Shown here: positions 1 to 11,488 of the stretch, one piece after another | Layout of the letters: the number at the start of each line of letters is the position of its first letter | How positions within the stretch are numbered: the first letter of the stretch is position 1 | From: Mantamonas sphyraenae | Lineage: Eukaryota; CRuMs; Mantamonadidae | Assembly (NCBI GenBank): GCA_026936335.1 | Contig: JAPMXV010000020.1 | Span: forward strand, 62,001-126,000 | DNA: 64,000 nucleotides | Reading direction: 5' to 3' | The notes under the pieces: generated by a model | Seen by the model: only the letters and a program-made list of their open reading frames with translations | What the model was told of the DNA's origin: nothing | The model's database searches: none | Made by a program: the position numbers and the translations under genes

Positions 1-2394
1 TCGCTTGGCCTCACCTGCGCCCAACTGCTTCATGCGCATCTCCCGATATGTAAAGTTGACCATTTGACCGGACAGCGCACGCAGCTTCGTGCGAATGCTG
101 CGCTTGCGGCGCACCTCTGGGCTGCGGTTCAGCTCGGCAAAGCGGACCAGGCTGGCGTTGTCCTTGATGAAGGCAACCTCGGTGCTGTCGTCGTACACCA
201 TCACACACTGGAACGGAAACGGGATCACGTACATCTTGCCAAAGTAGGTGCGTGTCTTTTGCACCACCTGCTGCTGCTGCTGTCCCTTGTTCTTCCCCTT
301 CTTCTGCTGCTCCTGCTGCGATTCCTCATCCACCTCTTCCTTCCCTCCATCCCAGTACACGTCGACGCCTTCCAGGTTTTCCCGAACAAACTTGCGCTCC
401 AGTTGCACCTGTTTGCTCACCGGTTGGATGGCCTTGCGGTACTCCTCCACACCGATGCTGCCTGCCACATCCTTCAACTCCATCAGCCGGTCCGCACACG
501 GTGCAAATTCCTCCACGTTGAGGAAGAGCGAGTCCCAGAACGCGTGCCAAATGCGCAGCTTGCGCTCCTTGCGCAGGTCCCACGCCATCTTTTGCGTGAA
601 ATCCACACGCGATGTCAGGTTCTTCAACTTGGTTTTGAAGAACTGGAAGCCCAACAGGGCAAAGAAGAGCATGATGAAGATGTTGAGGATGTTGATGAGG
701 TTGAGGAGAATCGGGTAGCTGGGATCGGCCCCAATCAAGATGCGAGCATATCCCAGGCACACCGTGACGAGGGTTGTGATGCGACCCGACTGGTCGATGT
801 GGTCGTCCTCATCCTTGATAAAGGGTGCGGTAAACAGCGACAGCGCGGTAAACACAGCCAGGATGGCAATGGAGGCGCCGGCCTGCACTGTGGGCATGGT
901 GGCAAACAGGATCACCGCAAGAATCAGCGCCAGCTTGACCACCATGACGACCACCTTGTAGAACGCCCACTTGCGTTCGTATCCCTTGTACAGGAAGCGG
1001 TAGGGACACTTGTCCTTGGCCAGATCCTTTTTGTAGTCGTCGTCGGTGTACGTTTTGCGCCTGCCTTCTGCGTCGTAGAGCACCTCGGTGGGCTTGTTGG
1101 CCTGGATGATGACGTAACACTGGTAGGGCAGGTAGAAGGTGATGAGCACAATGGCAGGCAGGCATGCAATGATGTGAAGAATGTGCAGGGCTCCCCAGCA
1201 GCCCTCGGGAGCAAAGGCCTCCCTGTAGCTGCGATGGCAGACAAACATCTGGATGGCGTTGCGACTGATGGGCATGTACAGGGTGGTGAGGATGGTGAGG
1301 AGCACTTGGATGGACAGCAGCTCGCCTTTGCCGCGCTGCTCCCATTGCCTGCTCTCGTGGCCGTCGCGGATGGCATCCGGATCGTTTTTGTGTCGCCAGT
1401 AGAACACAGCCATGAGCACGAGACCCAACATGGTGATGATCCAAAACACGGCCAGGGGCGTCAATTGGGGCAGTATGATGTCAAAGTCGATGGCCACCAA
1501 CTCGGCCACGGCGCCAAACCAGTCGCGAAACTCGGGCGGCCAGTCGATGCCCGTGAAGAACAGACCCATGATTTGGAAAAAGTCTCGAAACACGTCAAAC
1601 TTGACCCAATCAAAGGAGAAGCTCCAGCACCAGTTGATGATGGGTCCCGCGTCGTCGTCACGGCCCAACGCACGCCGTTCGAAGCGCAACTCCGCTTCCG
1701 AACGGCTCAGGCTATAGTCTGCCTGTGTGCTTGTGCTCCACGCAGGTTTCACCGTTTTGAACTGGGCACTGTGCACCAGATCACTCAGGCTCGTGAACGA
1801 TTCCTCACTCAGCTGTGCCGTGGGAAAACACACGGGTTAGTGATTTGGAGTTTGGAGGGAACACATTCACAGGGGGTGCACGCAGGGAGCCCTGGTGGGC
1901 GTGTATCCACATGTGTGTGCATCTGCCATGTGTGCGCATGTGTGCGTGTGCGTGTGTGTGTGTGTGTGCGTGGTACGTACGGCGTTGTAGGATTGGGGAC
2001 GGAAGCTTGTGTCGGCAGTGATGGAAACAGCGCGGCGCTGAGGCATGACCAAATCCTCGTCGATGGACTCTGTGCTGGCTTCGACGCTGTCCCAATCGTC
2101 TGCGCCACGTGAAAGGGTGCTGTCGACGGGGCTCATGCCCAGATCGAGTTCAGCCAGAGTGTCGCCAAGTACATCGAGGTCCATGTCTGTGTCAAGGGTG
2201 GCGGCAGATGCGGCAGACGGTGAGGGCAAACTCAGCTGCGTGTCCACATCCAGCTCGACCTCATCCATCTGCACACCGGCCGCAGCGTCGCGTATGTCGT
2301 CAGCCACCTGATGGAGTGCCTCCTGGGCCTCGTCGGCACGAGGCGGAGGCATGGGAGGCGGATTGCGAGGCGGTGGCGGTGGCCGGCCACTCAT
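1..2394 (-). CDS. Multi-pass membrane protein, 3' end off the left edge
   Basis: Two exons are visible: 2394-1981 (138 codons, phase 0) and 1812 to the edge (604 codons). The intron 1980-1813 starts GTACGT, ends GGCACAG and carries a (TG/CA)n tract. The N-terminus is proline-rich (MSGRPPPPP), then acidic and Ser-rich, with no signal peptide. From about nt 1500 down to nt 650 there are roughly six hydrophobic segments, including one around FWIITMLGLVLMAVFYW, one around LLSIQVLLTILTTLYMPISR, and later pairs near nt 880-980 and 650-780. A charged, Gln-rich cytosolic tail follows. The layout loosely recalls TRP/Pkd2-like membrane proteins, but I cannot assign a family. The last visible codons contain a GCAG/GTGAGG donor-like site near nt 14, so another exon may follow. 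It is divergent from the next gene with about 48 bp between start codons. Confidence 0.75.
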
Positions 2395-2442
2395 TTTGCT
2401 GCGGATGATGTGCGGTGGATGGCGCAACACTGCGGGCACAAT

Positions 2443-3576
2443 ATGCTCAAGATCAACATCGGGGGCAAAAGGGTGGTGGATGAGGAGGAGGCGGCTGTGG
2501 ACGGAGCTGAGTCATCGGTAGGCGTGCAGACGAGCCAGCCCGGAGTGAACAGCCCGGCGTCGTTGAAGATCAAACTCAAGCTGGCGGCTGCTGGGGAACC
2601 GTCTGAAACGGAGCGGCCACTGCGAAGGCGCAAGAAGAAGCGGAAAGTTGTGTTGGCATCAGAGCAGCATGGACAAGGGGACACCGACGGCCAAGAGGAG
2701 GGCGGGGCGACGTCAACGCGGGAGGCACAGGTGAGCGAATCGGCAAGTCAGGAATCGTCGTCGTCAGCGGCGGCGGCGGGCACGCAACCGGAAACGAGTG
2801 TAGCGGACAAGGAGAAACAGAGAAGGAGGGAAACGGTGGCGCACGTGCGCAAGATGGCAGAGGAGAGCATGATGTCGTTTGAGGAGCAACGCAGGAGAAA
2901 GGCAGAGGCAGAAGGGCGCACCAAGACAACACAAGCTCGCAAGCCACTTGCGTTGGCCGACCTGTTGAACAGCGTGGAGCAGACATACGCAGCGCCAATC
3001 AAGGCCAAAAGCCAGGCGGAGCTGGCCATGGAGGCACGGCGCCGTGCAGAGAGGGAACACATGGAACGGATGGCCAAGCAACTTCAAGAGCAGGAGAAGC
3101 AGGCGGTGCGTGCGTTTCGCGAACAATACCGACAGCAGCTGGAGACGTTTGTGGGCCAGAATGAGCAACGCAGTGTGGAAATGCCCGAGATGAATCCAGA
3201 GGAGCGGCAATGGCTGCGGGAGCTGTGTGACGAGCTGGACCTGGAGTTTGAATCCAAAGGTCTGTCGCCACACAGGCAGCTGGTGGTGTGGAAGAAGGGC
3301 GAGTTGGCAAAGGATGCGGAAAACGCAAGAATGGCACGATTGCTGGAGGAGGCCGAGGAAGAGGAGGCAGCACGTGAGGCACAGGAGGCAGAAGAGGAAC
3401 GACGACGACAACAGAAAGTGGCACCCGTGCAAGGGGAACACATGCAGATGGATCCCACACAAATGTGGCGCACGGGAACCGTCGTACGTGACAGGCGCAC
3501 TGTGGGCGACCTGTTGGTGGAGCGAGAGCGTGCCAAGCGCCAGGCAGACCAAGCGGATGAACAACAGCAGCAGTAG
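2443..3576 (+). CDS. Charged coiled-coil protein with R3H-like segment
   Basis: Single-exon frame of 377 aa. The start chosen is the ATG with A at -3 (MLKINIGGKR); an in-frame ATG at 2419 would add 8 residues. The first ~100 residues are low-complexity and basic/acidic. The middle is a long Arg/Glu coiled coil (motifs such as MEARRRAEREHMERMAKQ). At about residues 250-290 the segment ELCDELDLEFESKGLSPHRQ, followed by LVVWKK, resembles the core of an R3H single-stranded nucleic-acid-binding domain; the Arg-x3-His signature is only partly kept (Arg-x3-Arg). It ends in a Gln run (ADEQQQQ) and TAG at 3574-3576, inside a CAG/TAG repeat. A nuclear RNA/DNA-associated role is only an inference. The TMEM242 reading frame may begin 20 bases upstream of this stop. 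Confidence 0.7.
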   Translation: MLKINIGGKRVVDEEEAAVDGAESSVGVQTSQPGVNSPASLKIKLKLAAAGEPSETERPLRRRKKKRKVVLASEQHGQGDTDGQEEGGATSTREAQVSESASQESSSSAAAAGTQPETSVADKEKQRRRETVAHVRKMAEESMMSFEEQRRRKAEAEGRTKTTQARKPLALADLLNSVEQTYAAPIKAKSQAELAMEARRRAEREHMERMAKQLQEQEKQAVRAFREQYRQQLETFVGQNEQRSVEMPEMNPEERQWLRELCDELDLEFESKGLSPHRQLVVWKKGELAKDAENARMARLLEEAEEEEAAREAQEAEEERRRQQKVAPVQGEHMQMDPTQMWRTGTVVRDRRTVGDLLVERERAKRQADQADEQQQQ

Positions 3577-4076
3577 CAGCAGTAGCAGTAGCAGTAGCAG
3601 TAGCAGCAGCAGCAGCAGTGGCAATGGGGGCCGTAGTGATGTGGAGATTGTGAAAGAAAAGGCCCGGCGATGGTTTGGAGAACCGACCACGGCTGTCGTG
3701 GGCTCTTGGCAAATGGACGAGATGGCGCTGGTCGTTGGAGCTGGCGGGTTGTTTGCAGCTGGCGTCGGCTACGGCTTGCACGGAAGTACGAAAACACACA
3801 CAGCGGCAGAGACGTTGAACCGGGATGTGAGTGACGAAGCAGGAGGAGGAGAGGAATGCGAGCCAGAGGGAATCAGGAGGCTGACACGCACAACGCAACG
3901 CGGGGCTGCAGCTCGTCGCAGAGGGGAGACGACTTGCCGGCAAGGCGTTCTTCTACGGCACGCTGCTGGCTGTGGGCATGTGTGGATCCATTGTATGGGT
4001 CACATTCAAAGTCATGGGTGTGCACACGCTGAAGGAGTTTACTGCAGCCATGCGAGGTGACGAGGAGGAAATGTGA
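3557..4076 (+). CDS. TMEM242: TMEM242-like mitochondrial inner-membrane protein
   Basis: Exons 3557-3826 and 3912-4076 (144 aa); the 85-bp intron 3827-3911 has donor GTGAGT and acceptor CTGCAG and keeps phase 0. Two hydrophobic hairpins are visible: MALVVGAGGLFAAGVGYG in exon 1 and FFYGTLLAVGMCGSIVW in exon 2. The terminal block FKVMGVHTLKEFTAAM matches the conserved C-terminal signature of metazoan TMEM242 (a Trp/Lys-aLGVHSM-x-DF pattern). TMEM242 is known as an assembly factor for ATP synthase c-ring/complex I. The upstream start (3557) gives a poly-Ser leader translated from the CAG/TAG repeat and overlaps the preceding stop; the ATG at 3713 (MDEMALVV) gives a 92-aa protein that starts right at the first conserved helix and is a serious alternative. 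The stop lies 14 bp from the convergent ATE1 stop. Confidence 0.75.
3563..3620. repeat. CAG/TAG trinucleotide tract
   Basis: Alternating CAG and TAG triplets. In the upstream gene's frame it gives a Gln run and then the stop codon (TAG 3574); one base over it gives an uninterrupted Ser run in the TMEM242 frame. Confidence 0.9.
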
Positions 4077-4090
4077 GTTTCGCGGCCTTC

Positions 4091-5515
4091 TCAGAATCCG
4101 TTGACAATGGCAATGACGCGCTGGGCAAGAGTGTCGCCGGCCGTCTGCACCCAGCGTGTGAGAATGGCCATTGCGCGCGAGTCGGTGAGCACTGCCTGCT
4201 GGATGCCCGGTGCATTTTGCCCCAAGCGACGTACTTGGGGCTGGCCCAGAAAGAGGGGGATGGACATGAGCACTTGCAGCAGGCGAGCCTCGCTCGGTTC
4301 CAAAGCGTTGTCTCCATGGGTGTCGAATTCGGCGTACGCAGAGGCATCGAGGAGGTGCTTGATGTCCGCAAATGGGTGCCATGTCAGAGTGCGAGGGCAC
4401 AACAGGTCGCTCGGTGCGTATTCGGCTTTGTAGCGCATCTTTGTACAGTTGTGGATGTAGTAGCCCATGTAAAGGTAGTGAAGGGTGTCGCTTTGCAGCT
4501 CCTGCACCCATTGGATCTCTCGCAATGCGGAGTACACGCCCAGCGACAGCTCGGGGCGTTCGGGATCCCAGATGAGATACACCGACGAGAGACAGGAGGG
4601 GAGAATGTCGACCACGCCGATGGCCACGAGCTCGCCGTCCAAACGATACAACTGATGGAATGCACCGCACTGAACGCCGTCCACCTCCTCTTCTTTCAAG
4701 GGAGAGGAGCACAGGAAGCGAGTGAATCCCTTCACAGTCACCTTTTCCTCGGCGTCGTTGTGCACAGCCATCTGGTAGCGTTTGTAGAGCGCGTACGCTT
4801 CGTCCGTGTACTTGGCGGGCACCATTTCGATCTCCAGTGTTGAGAACGACGAGGATGAGGATGAAGAGGATGATGTTGAGGCGCTTGTGTTCGTTTCCAC
4901 CTCCATGGTGTCGTCGAGATCGTCGTCTTGGAGGAGGAAGATGTTCAGCATGCCATTGTCGGCCACCTGGACGTCTTGGATGGATGGATGGCACTCGACG
5001 ATGCGTGTACGTAGTGTGGCAGCATGCACAGCCACAGATGTCTCTGTGTGCTCCTTGTGTGCCACAAAGGCGGCGTTGCAGCTCAGCGTGCCAAACGAAG
5101 CTCGTTTGCTGGGCACATTCACACGCACATGGCACCCGTCGACCTGCACTGCCGCCTCCACAGCTTCGCACACGTCCTTGAATTCCTTGTTGCTCTGTCG
5201 CGACTTTGTATGTGTGTCTGCAGGCGGCAGCTTGCCGAGTAGCCGATCCCACTTTCGCAGCACTTTCCGCTGCGCTTTGTTTGCCTGGAATTCGTTCACA
5301 TCCAGTCGAATGGTGTATTGTGGGCAACACATGCGCTTGTTGTCGGGTTTGTACAGGTAGGTGCCTGAGCGACGCCAGCCCCGGTCGAGAAGCGCCTGGT
5401 AGTCGTGCACCGTGAGACTGTGTGCCACCATGCCTGTGGTGACAAAGCCATCTGTGCTCCCACAGTACCCACACTTGTGGCCTCCGTCCTCTTCGAGAAG
5501 CTCAACGATGGACAT
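4091..5515 (-). CDS. ATE1: Arginyl-tRNA--protein transferase (ATE1)
   Basis: Intronless, 474 aa, with the ATG at 5515 giving MSIVELLEEDGG. ATE1 transfers Arg from Arg-tRNA to N-terminal Asp/Glu/oxidised Cys, the last step before the Arg/N-degron E3 ligases. The N-terminal domain has the two conserved cysteine pairs expected of eukaryotic ATE1: CGYCGS (C15, C18) and MCCPQYTIRL (C63, C64), the latter being the hallmark CC box. The C-terminal domain has the GNAT-like core with GAFHQLYRLDGELVAIGVVD, YLYMGYYIHNCTKMRYKAEY and PSDLLCPRTLTWHPF, all family-typical. An acidic/Ser-rich insert sits near residues 220-245. It is divergent from WDR89 with 75 bp between start codons. Confidence 0.96.
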   Translation of the reverse strand: MSIVELLEEDGGHKCGYCGSTDGFVTTGMVAHSLTVHDYQALLDRGWRRSGTYLYKPDNKRMCCPQYTIRLDVNEFQANKAQRKVLRKWDRLLGKLPPADTHTKSRQSNKEFKDVCEAVEAAVQVDGCHVRVNVPSKRASFGTLSCNAAFVAHKEHTETSVAVHAATLRTRIVECHPSIQDVQVADNGMLNIFLLQDDDLDDTMEVETNTSASTSSSSSSSSSFSTLEIEMVPAKYTDEAYALYKRYQMAVHNDAEEKVTVKGFTRFLCSSPLKEEEVDGVQCGAFHQLYRLDGELVAIGVVDILPSCLSSVYLIWDPERPELSLGVYSALREIQWVQELQSDTLHYLYMGYYIHNCTKMRYKAEYAPSDLLCPRTLTWHPFADIKHLLDASAYAEFDTHGDNALEPSEARLLQVLMSIPLFLGQPQVRRLGQNAPGIQQAVLTDSRAMAILTRWVQTAGDTLAQRVIAIVNGF

Positions 5516-5590
5516 TTGCAGGGACTTTGGTTTCGCCCGCGCGATCGCCTCCACCGCATTCCATCCCACACACGGTTTGCCACAGCCAAA

Positions 5591-7384
5591 ATGTTTGTGG
5601 CACCACTCTACATATCCAAGGTGGTGAATGTGCAGTCGAAGCGGTGGGAGGAGTACGACAGCGAGGAGGAGGACTTTGAGCTTGCACTGAATGCGTCTTC
5701 CTCGTCGTCGGCCTCGCAACACCACAGCCAGCAGCAGCAACAACGAAACAACACCTCGGCGGTGGTTGAGTCGGCGCCACCAGGCCTGGACTTTCTCAAA
5801 TCGGAAAAGGCCAAGCTGGACGCCGAGCTGCACGGCAAGGTGCTGCTGAGCAGTTCGACGTCCGCCGACGCAGACACGCTGGCTTTTGGAGGATACTATG
5901 ACGATGAGGACGACGATGGTGACGATGATAACCACTCTGGGAATGACAGTGAAGACGAAGACAGCTTTCAGAAGCGAGTAGAGGACATTTACAGCAGCAA
6001 GGAGACCCAGGTGGCGGTGCTGAACCAGGCGGCCATGATCAACGTCGTCAAGCGCAGCAAGCAGTGGGAAGAGGAGCTCAAGGAATGGCACAAGCAGATG
6101 GACGACGAAGAAGACGTGCCCGACGACGAAACCTACGTGCTTTCAATCCAGGCCAATCCCGACGCAGGATTGGTCGCTGTGGCCACGAGTGATCGTTGCA
6201 TTCACCTGTACACCCTGTAAGTGTCGCCCTTGGATGGAGGCATGCACATGCACAAGCGCACTTGCAGCAGTGTATGTGTGTGTGTAATGTCGCCTTTTCT
6301 TTCTCTGCATGTGCACACGCTTTGCTGACTCACCCGTTTGCTCGAATTGCCCAGCGATCGGATCTCGCGCAAGTGTTTGCTGCCGGACGCCCACGAGGGA
6401 GCACTGTCTGCGCTTGCATGGTCGCCTGCAGATGCATCGAGGCTGTTTTCATGCTCATTGGACGGAAGCCTGTGTGTGTGGCGAGTGAACGAGACCGGGG
6501 ATCGGGTGCGTGAAGAAGCGCGTGTGACAGTTCCTGGGAACGAAGCGTTGCGTGCGCTGGCAATCAACGCGGAAGGTTCGCTTGTGGCTGCGTGTACCCA
6601 GCACCATGCGTACGTGTGGGATGTGGACAACGGCCTGGAGGAACTGTTTGCCTTTCAGGACTTTCGTGAAGAGGTGGCAGGCGTCAAGTTCCACCCCACA
6701 GAGCCGTTCCTGCTGCACGTCATGGTCGACGACGGCTGCATTTCGCTGTACGATCTGGCCGAGGGTCAACACAGCGACGACGAGCAAGATCTGCTCGAGT
6801 TTGTGTACAACTGTGGACAACCGGCATCGCGCCTGGGCTGGTTTGGACCCGAGAATGCGTACATGTATGTGCTCACGTACACCGAGGAGTTGTGTCTGTT
6901 TGAAACCCTCAGTGGGGAGTTGGTGCACATGTTTCGTGACACGCGTACGTTGCTGAACGACCACAAAGACTCCTCGCTGCACGTCGACTATCTCATCGAC
7001 TGTACATACGACCCCGCCTCGCAGCGGCTGTTCCTCCTGGCAGGCAGCTTTTCGGGCGACCTCCTTCTGTCCGGGGTCACCGACGATTCGCTGGAACCCC
7101 TGCTGACCCTGGAAAAGGGCCATTCCGCAGTCGTCCGCGACTACTACTGGGACATCGAACGCAAACAGATGATCACAGGCGGCGAAGACTCTCGTCTTAT
7201 GCTCTGGACCAACTCCATGGTCTCGTCCTTTTCCAACATGGTCGAGAGGCAGATGCGCAGCGAGGGCAAACGGGTGTCATCGTCGTCTGCATCGTCGTCC
7301 AGTAGCAGCAGCAGCAGTGGAAAGGCACGCAGTGGCAAGAGCAAAGGAGAGGCAAAGGTACGCCGAACCCACCGGCCGTATTGA
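5591..7384 (+). CDS. WDR89: WDR89-like WD40 repeat protein
   Basis: Exons 5591-6216 and 6355-7384, 551 aa; the 138-bp intron 6217-6354 (GTAAGT...TTGCCCAG) splits a Leu codon (CT|C). The first ~190 residues are an acidic, Gln/Ser-rich extension with an SEEEDFELAL-type acidic patch. The propeller follows, with blades such as DGSLCVWRVNE, EGSLVAACTQHHAYVWDVD and MITGGEDSRLMLW. The segment CGQPASRLGWFGPENAYMYV followed by TYTEELCLFE, and the closing SAVVRDYYWD...MITGGEDSRLMLW, resemble the order seen in WDR89. The tail is Ser-rich and basic. WDR89 has no firmly assigned biochemical role; a scaffold function is inferred from the fold. The assignment to WDR89 rather than another WD40 family is likely but not certain. 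Confidence 0.85.
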
Positions 7385-7435
7385 TGGATTGCAAATGAAA
7401 GCTCCCCGGGTGCAACCAGGGCAAAAGTTGTGGCC

Positions 7436-8993
7436 ATGTTTGCGAGGCAGAGGATGGCAGTGGCCGTACGCAGTGGTGCACAGGGACTGAAAGTGGGAGA
7501 AAGAGGCAATGCGTGCGTGCATACAAGCGCACAGAGGTGGTACGAGGCCGCACAGACGTTGGAAGAGATGCAATTCGGTGGGTTTTCCACACTACACGCA
7601 AGCGCACACCCGTGGGCAGCTGTGTGCTGACAGAGGACCAATGTGTCTGCTCACCACACACCACACGCCACACACCACAGAGGGGCGCAGTGTGAAGGAA
7701 GTGCTGGAGGAGAATGCAGGCGGGAGATGGTACAATGTGCCGGAGAATGTGGTGGAGAAGCTGGGACGGAACTTGCATCGACGTGAAGGGCACCCGTTGC
7801 ACACGATTGCACGACGCATCCAAACGCACTTTGGAAGCGAGACGTCAGGAAACGCACGAGTGCATGCACGCGACACGGGAGTGGCGGATGTGGCGTATGA
7901 GAGTGTGGACGGCCTTGCGCCGGTGGTGACAACACAGGCCTGCTTCGACGATCTGTGCGTTCCGAGCGACCACGTGAGCCGCAGCCCCAAGGACACGTAC
8001 TACGTGAACGAAAGCACGCTGTTGCGAGCACACACGAGTGCACATCAGACGCAGATGCTGAGGATGGGCAAGCGAGCCTTCCTGGTGACTGGGGACGTGT
8101 ATCGACGTGACACGGTGGATGCATCCCACTATCCCGTGTTTCACCAGATGGAAGGGGTGCGTGTGTTTGACGCAGACGAGTTTACACGTGGTGTGCATGC
8201 CATGGGCACGCTGACACCACAGGAGACCGTTGCGTGGCAGGAGAAAGGCGTACATGTGCACAAGGACGACCCGCGTGTGGTGGACTTTGTGCAGGAACAC
8301 CTCAAGAGGTCGTTGAGTGGCATGATCAACGATGTGTTTGCCATGCAGTTGGAACAGCGCTGGATCGACGCCTACTTCCCGTTCACAGACCCATCCTTGG
8401 AGCTGGAAATCTTTTTCAATGACGAGTGGCTGGAGGTGTTGGGTTGTGGCGTGATCCAACGTAGCATCTTGCACGAGGCGGGACGTGGCGAGGAGCGAGG
8501 ATGGGCCTTTGGGTTGGGCTTGGAACGATTGGCCATGGTCCTGTTTGACATCCCAGACATTCGTTTGTTCTGGACCGAAGACACTCGTTTCCACTCCCAG
8601 TTCCACGATGTCGCCCAAACCGACGCACGCGTACAGGCAGCCATTCGTGATGGCACCCTGGAGGTGCCCAACAACGGCGATGGACCCTTGCCGTACGGTC
8701 GCGTCTCGTTCCAACCTTACAGCAAGTATCCCGGGACGGAACGTGACGTGAGCTTCTGGGTCAATGGCGAATACGACGAAAATGGCTTCCACGAACTCGT
8801 GCGCTCCGTGGGAGGGGATCTGGTGGAGAATGTGTCGCTCATCGACAACTACACCAACAAAGAGGGACGCCAAAGCGTGTGCTTTCGTATCACGTACCGC
8901 AGCATGGATCGTTCGCTCACGGGCGAGGAGATCAACGATCTGCAGCAGGTGGTGCGCGATGGGGTTGCCTCCCAGTTTGGCGACTTGCGTTGA
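7436..8993 (+). CDS. FARS2: Mitochondrial phenylalanyl-tRNA synthetase
   Basis: Exons 7436-7577 and 7681-8993, 484 aa; the 103-bp intron has donor GTGGGT and acceptor CACCACAG and splits a Glu codon. The monomeric mitochondrial enzyme charges tRNA-Phe. The N-terminus [14 protein letters not shown] is Arg-rich without acids, as expected of a matrix-targeting peptide. The sequence then starts the FARS2 core ([15 protein letters not shown]), class II motif 2 ([13 protein letters not shown]), [10 protein letters not shown], and motif 3 ([18 protein letters not shown]). It ends with the anticodon-binding FDX domain ([13 protein letters not shown] ... [14 protein letters not shown]). Length and order match the family. 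It is tandem to WDR89 with a 51-bp gap. A donor-like GTGGGA in exon 1 could mark one more small intron. Confidence 0.95.
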
Positions 8994-9118
8994 AGTGCAT
9001 GGAAGTGTGCGTAGGATCAGTGGAGGTGAACGGAGAGGAAGCAGGGGAGGGGAGGGGGGATGTGTCATAGATTTAGAGAAATGTACGCAAAGAGTTGCAA
9101 GTTGAGAGTGTTGAGTTC

Positions 9119-9775
9119 ATGGCGAACGGCAGCGCTGCCAATCCAAACGATCGTGTCCCACCGATGAGCAACACAGAAGAGGACAGCCCGTTTCGTGCGG
9201 TGACAGAGGATGACATCGACATGTTGCTGGAATGGAGAAACGACGAACAGACACGAGCGGCAAGCAGGAGGACGTACAAACTCAGCAGGGAGGTGTACGG
9301 CAAGTGGATCACCGACTCGTTGAACGATGAGGACCCCGTCAGCATCTACGTTTATCGCATGGACGACCAAGACGCAGGCATTGTGGTGTTTGAACGCACA
9401 CTGCTTCCTGAGACACAGGAGGAGAAGGAGGAGGAAAACGAAGAAGCGGAAGGGGAGGAGGAGACGGAGAAGGAAACGGGCAAACGACGCTCCTTGGAGC
9501 TGCCTCTTCGCAACGACGAGCGATACGACGGCACCCACGTGGAAATGAGCTGGACGGTGGCACCTCACATGCGTGGCAAAGGGGTGGGCAAACGAATGGT
9601 CTGCGCTGGCGCGGATATGGCACGCGGCAGTTTCCTGACAGCAGACGTCAAGCCGGGCAATGTGGGTTCCGCCAAGATTGCCCAACATGCTGGATTTGTC
9701 CTCGTTCTGGGCGCAGACGAGAGTGCCGATGGCCTGGACCACTATGTCATGCGGGACCACGAGGAGAAAGGGTGA
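9119..9775 (+). CDS. GNAT-family N-acetyltransferase
   Basis: Intronless, 218 aa, with the ATG at 9119 (MANGSAANPN). The frame is open a little upstream but only from non-ATG codons. Its shape is that of an RimJ-like GNAT: an N-terminal FRAVTEDDIDMLLEWRNDEQTR helix region, a long Glu/Lys acidic insert near residues 100-130 (low complexity), then the acetyl-CoA-binding strand and loop VEMSWTVAPHMRGKGVGKRM, where R/Q-x-x-G-x-G/A is satisfied by RGKGVGKR. The remainder is PGNVGSAKIAQHAGFVLV, the usual 'N-x-x-S-x-x-x-x-x-x-x-G' end of the fold. The substrate cannot be told. The acidic insert within the catalytic fold is unusual and may be a surface loop. Confidence 0.85.
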   Translation: MANGSAANPNDRVPPMSNTEEDSPFRAVTEDDIDMLLEWRNDEQTRAASRRTYKLSREVYGKWITDSLNDEDPVSIYVYRMDDQDAGIVVFERTLLPETQEEKEEENEEAEGEEETEKETGKRRSLELPLRNDERYDGTHVEMSWTVAPHMRGKGVGKRMVCAGADMARGSFLTADVKPGNVGSAKIAQHAGFVLVLGADESADGLDHYVMRDHEEKG

Positions 9776-9972
9776 GCGATGATTCACCTTGGCAACAGTT
9801 TCCGCGAGCAGCAGCATGGTGGTGCATGGAGCCATGAGTGACGATGTGTGTGGGTGTGTGGGTGTGAGTGAGTGTGGGTGGGTGAGTGTGTGGGAATGAA
9901 CGTGACGTGAATGTCGTGGTGGTTGCAGGAGGTCCAGTGTCCACTCTCACCAACCAAACCCGCAACAAAAGA

Positions 9973-11455
9973 ATGCAGCGTGTGATTGCCCTCTTGGTGC
10001 TGTGTGTTTGCTTGGCGACCGTGTCGTGGGCGGACGACATCGACCATCGGGTAAGTGAGCCATCCGTTACCAAATCGACCCAATCTGCATCCTATGCCGC
10101 CTTGGTTTTGCCAAATGTGCCATCGGGGTTTCGCAGGCGCAGCCCTTTCCACGCCCTCCCACGCCTGTACACAAGGCTCAGAACGTGCACGATGTGACCA
10201 GAGTGTGTATCGCCCACATAAGTGGCCCTTGGACGAGTGCTGACACGTGTGCGTGTGTGTGTGTGCGTGTGGGACTGCGTTTTAGTACGAACCGGACGAA
10301 GACGTGGTGCTTTGGGTCAACAAAGTGGGCCCGTACTACAACCCGCAGGAGACCTACTCGTACTACTCCCTCCCCTTCTGCAAGCCACCTGGAGAAGAGG
10401 TAGTGAGGAGCAAGGGATGGCTTGGTGAGGCCCTGGAGGGCACTGAGCTCGTGCATTCGGGCATCCCCATCCGCTTCCAGGCCGACGTGGAACCCACCCC
10501 GATCTGTGCCATGACCCTCACCGAAGACATTGCACGTGAATTCAGGTGGGGTGTCACCCACCACTACTGGTACCAGGTAAGCATGTGCAGGCATGCATGC
10601 ATGGCGGCGTTCCATTGCGTTGTTCCTGCGGCGAGGATGAACCAACTCTCCACCGACCCAAATCGCGCGCCTTCCTGAAAACCCCTGCCTGCACGCACCA
10701 CCAGGCTGTTTCCCCCGCTGACACGTAGGCACGCATGCAGATGTACATCGACGACCTGCCGGTGTGGGGCATGCTGGGTGAGGTCATCCCCAGCGATGAG
10801 AGCGGCGAGAAGGAGAATCTGCGCGGCGGCCACACAGCCGACCACAGCAGTGACCAGGCCTACATCTACACCCGCAAGAAGTTTTCCATTTCCTACAACA
10901 ATGACCAGGTGAGTGTGTTCCACCAGGCTGAATGATGGCGTGTCATGCGTGCTCCCACTCCACGGGAGGAAAGAGAGAGCGAGAGAGCGAGCGAGAGAGG
11001 GGAAATTTGACACACTCACGCGGCACCGCACACACACACACCCACACCCACCCACACACACACACACACGGGCTGAACTTGCACCGGTGACAGATCATCG
11101 AGGTGAATCTGACGTCGGAGACACCGATGCCCATCGACAAGGGGGTCAACCTTGTGTTTACGTACTCTGTGGAGTGGGTGCCGACGACGGTGCCCTTTGA
11201 GAGCCGCTTTGACAAGTACCTGGACTACACGTTCTTTGAACACCAGATCCACTGGTTCTCCATCTTCAACAGCTTCATGATGGTCGTCTTTCTGGTCGGT
11301 CTCGTTTCCATGATCCTCATGCGCACCCTCAACCGCGACTACGCACGCTACTCCAAGGACGAGGAGGAACTTGGCGACGAAATGGTAAGTCCACACTCGG
11401 TGGTGGCAGCGTACACACACACACACGCATACACTGCAGGTTGTGGCACTCACAT

Positions 11456-11488
<33 letters not shown>

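Noticed and set aside
64-2112. 682-codon plus-strand frame
   Set aside because: Antisense of the membrane protein gene; the minus strand has hydrophobic segments and a spliced start, the plus frame is His/Val-rich without domain signs.
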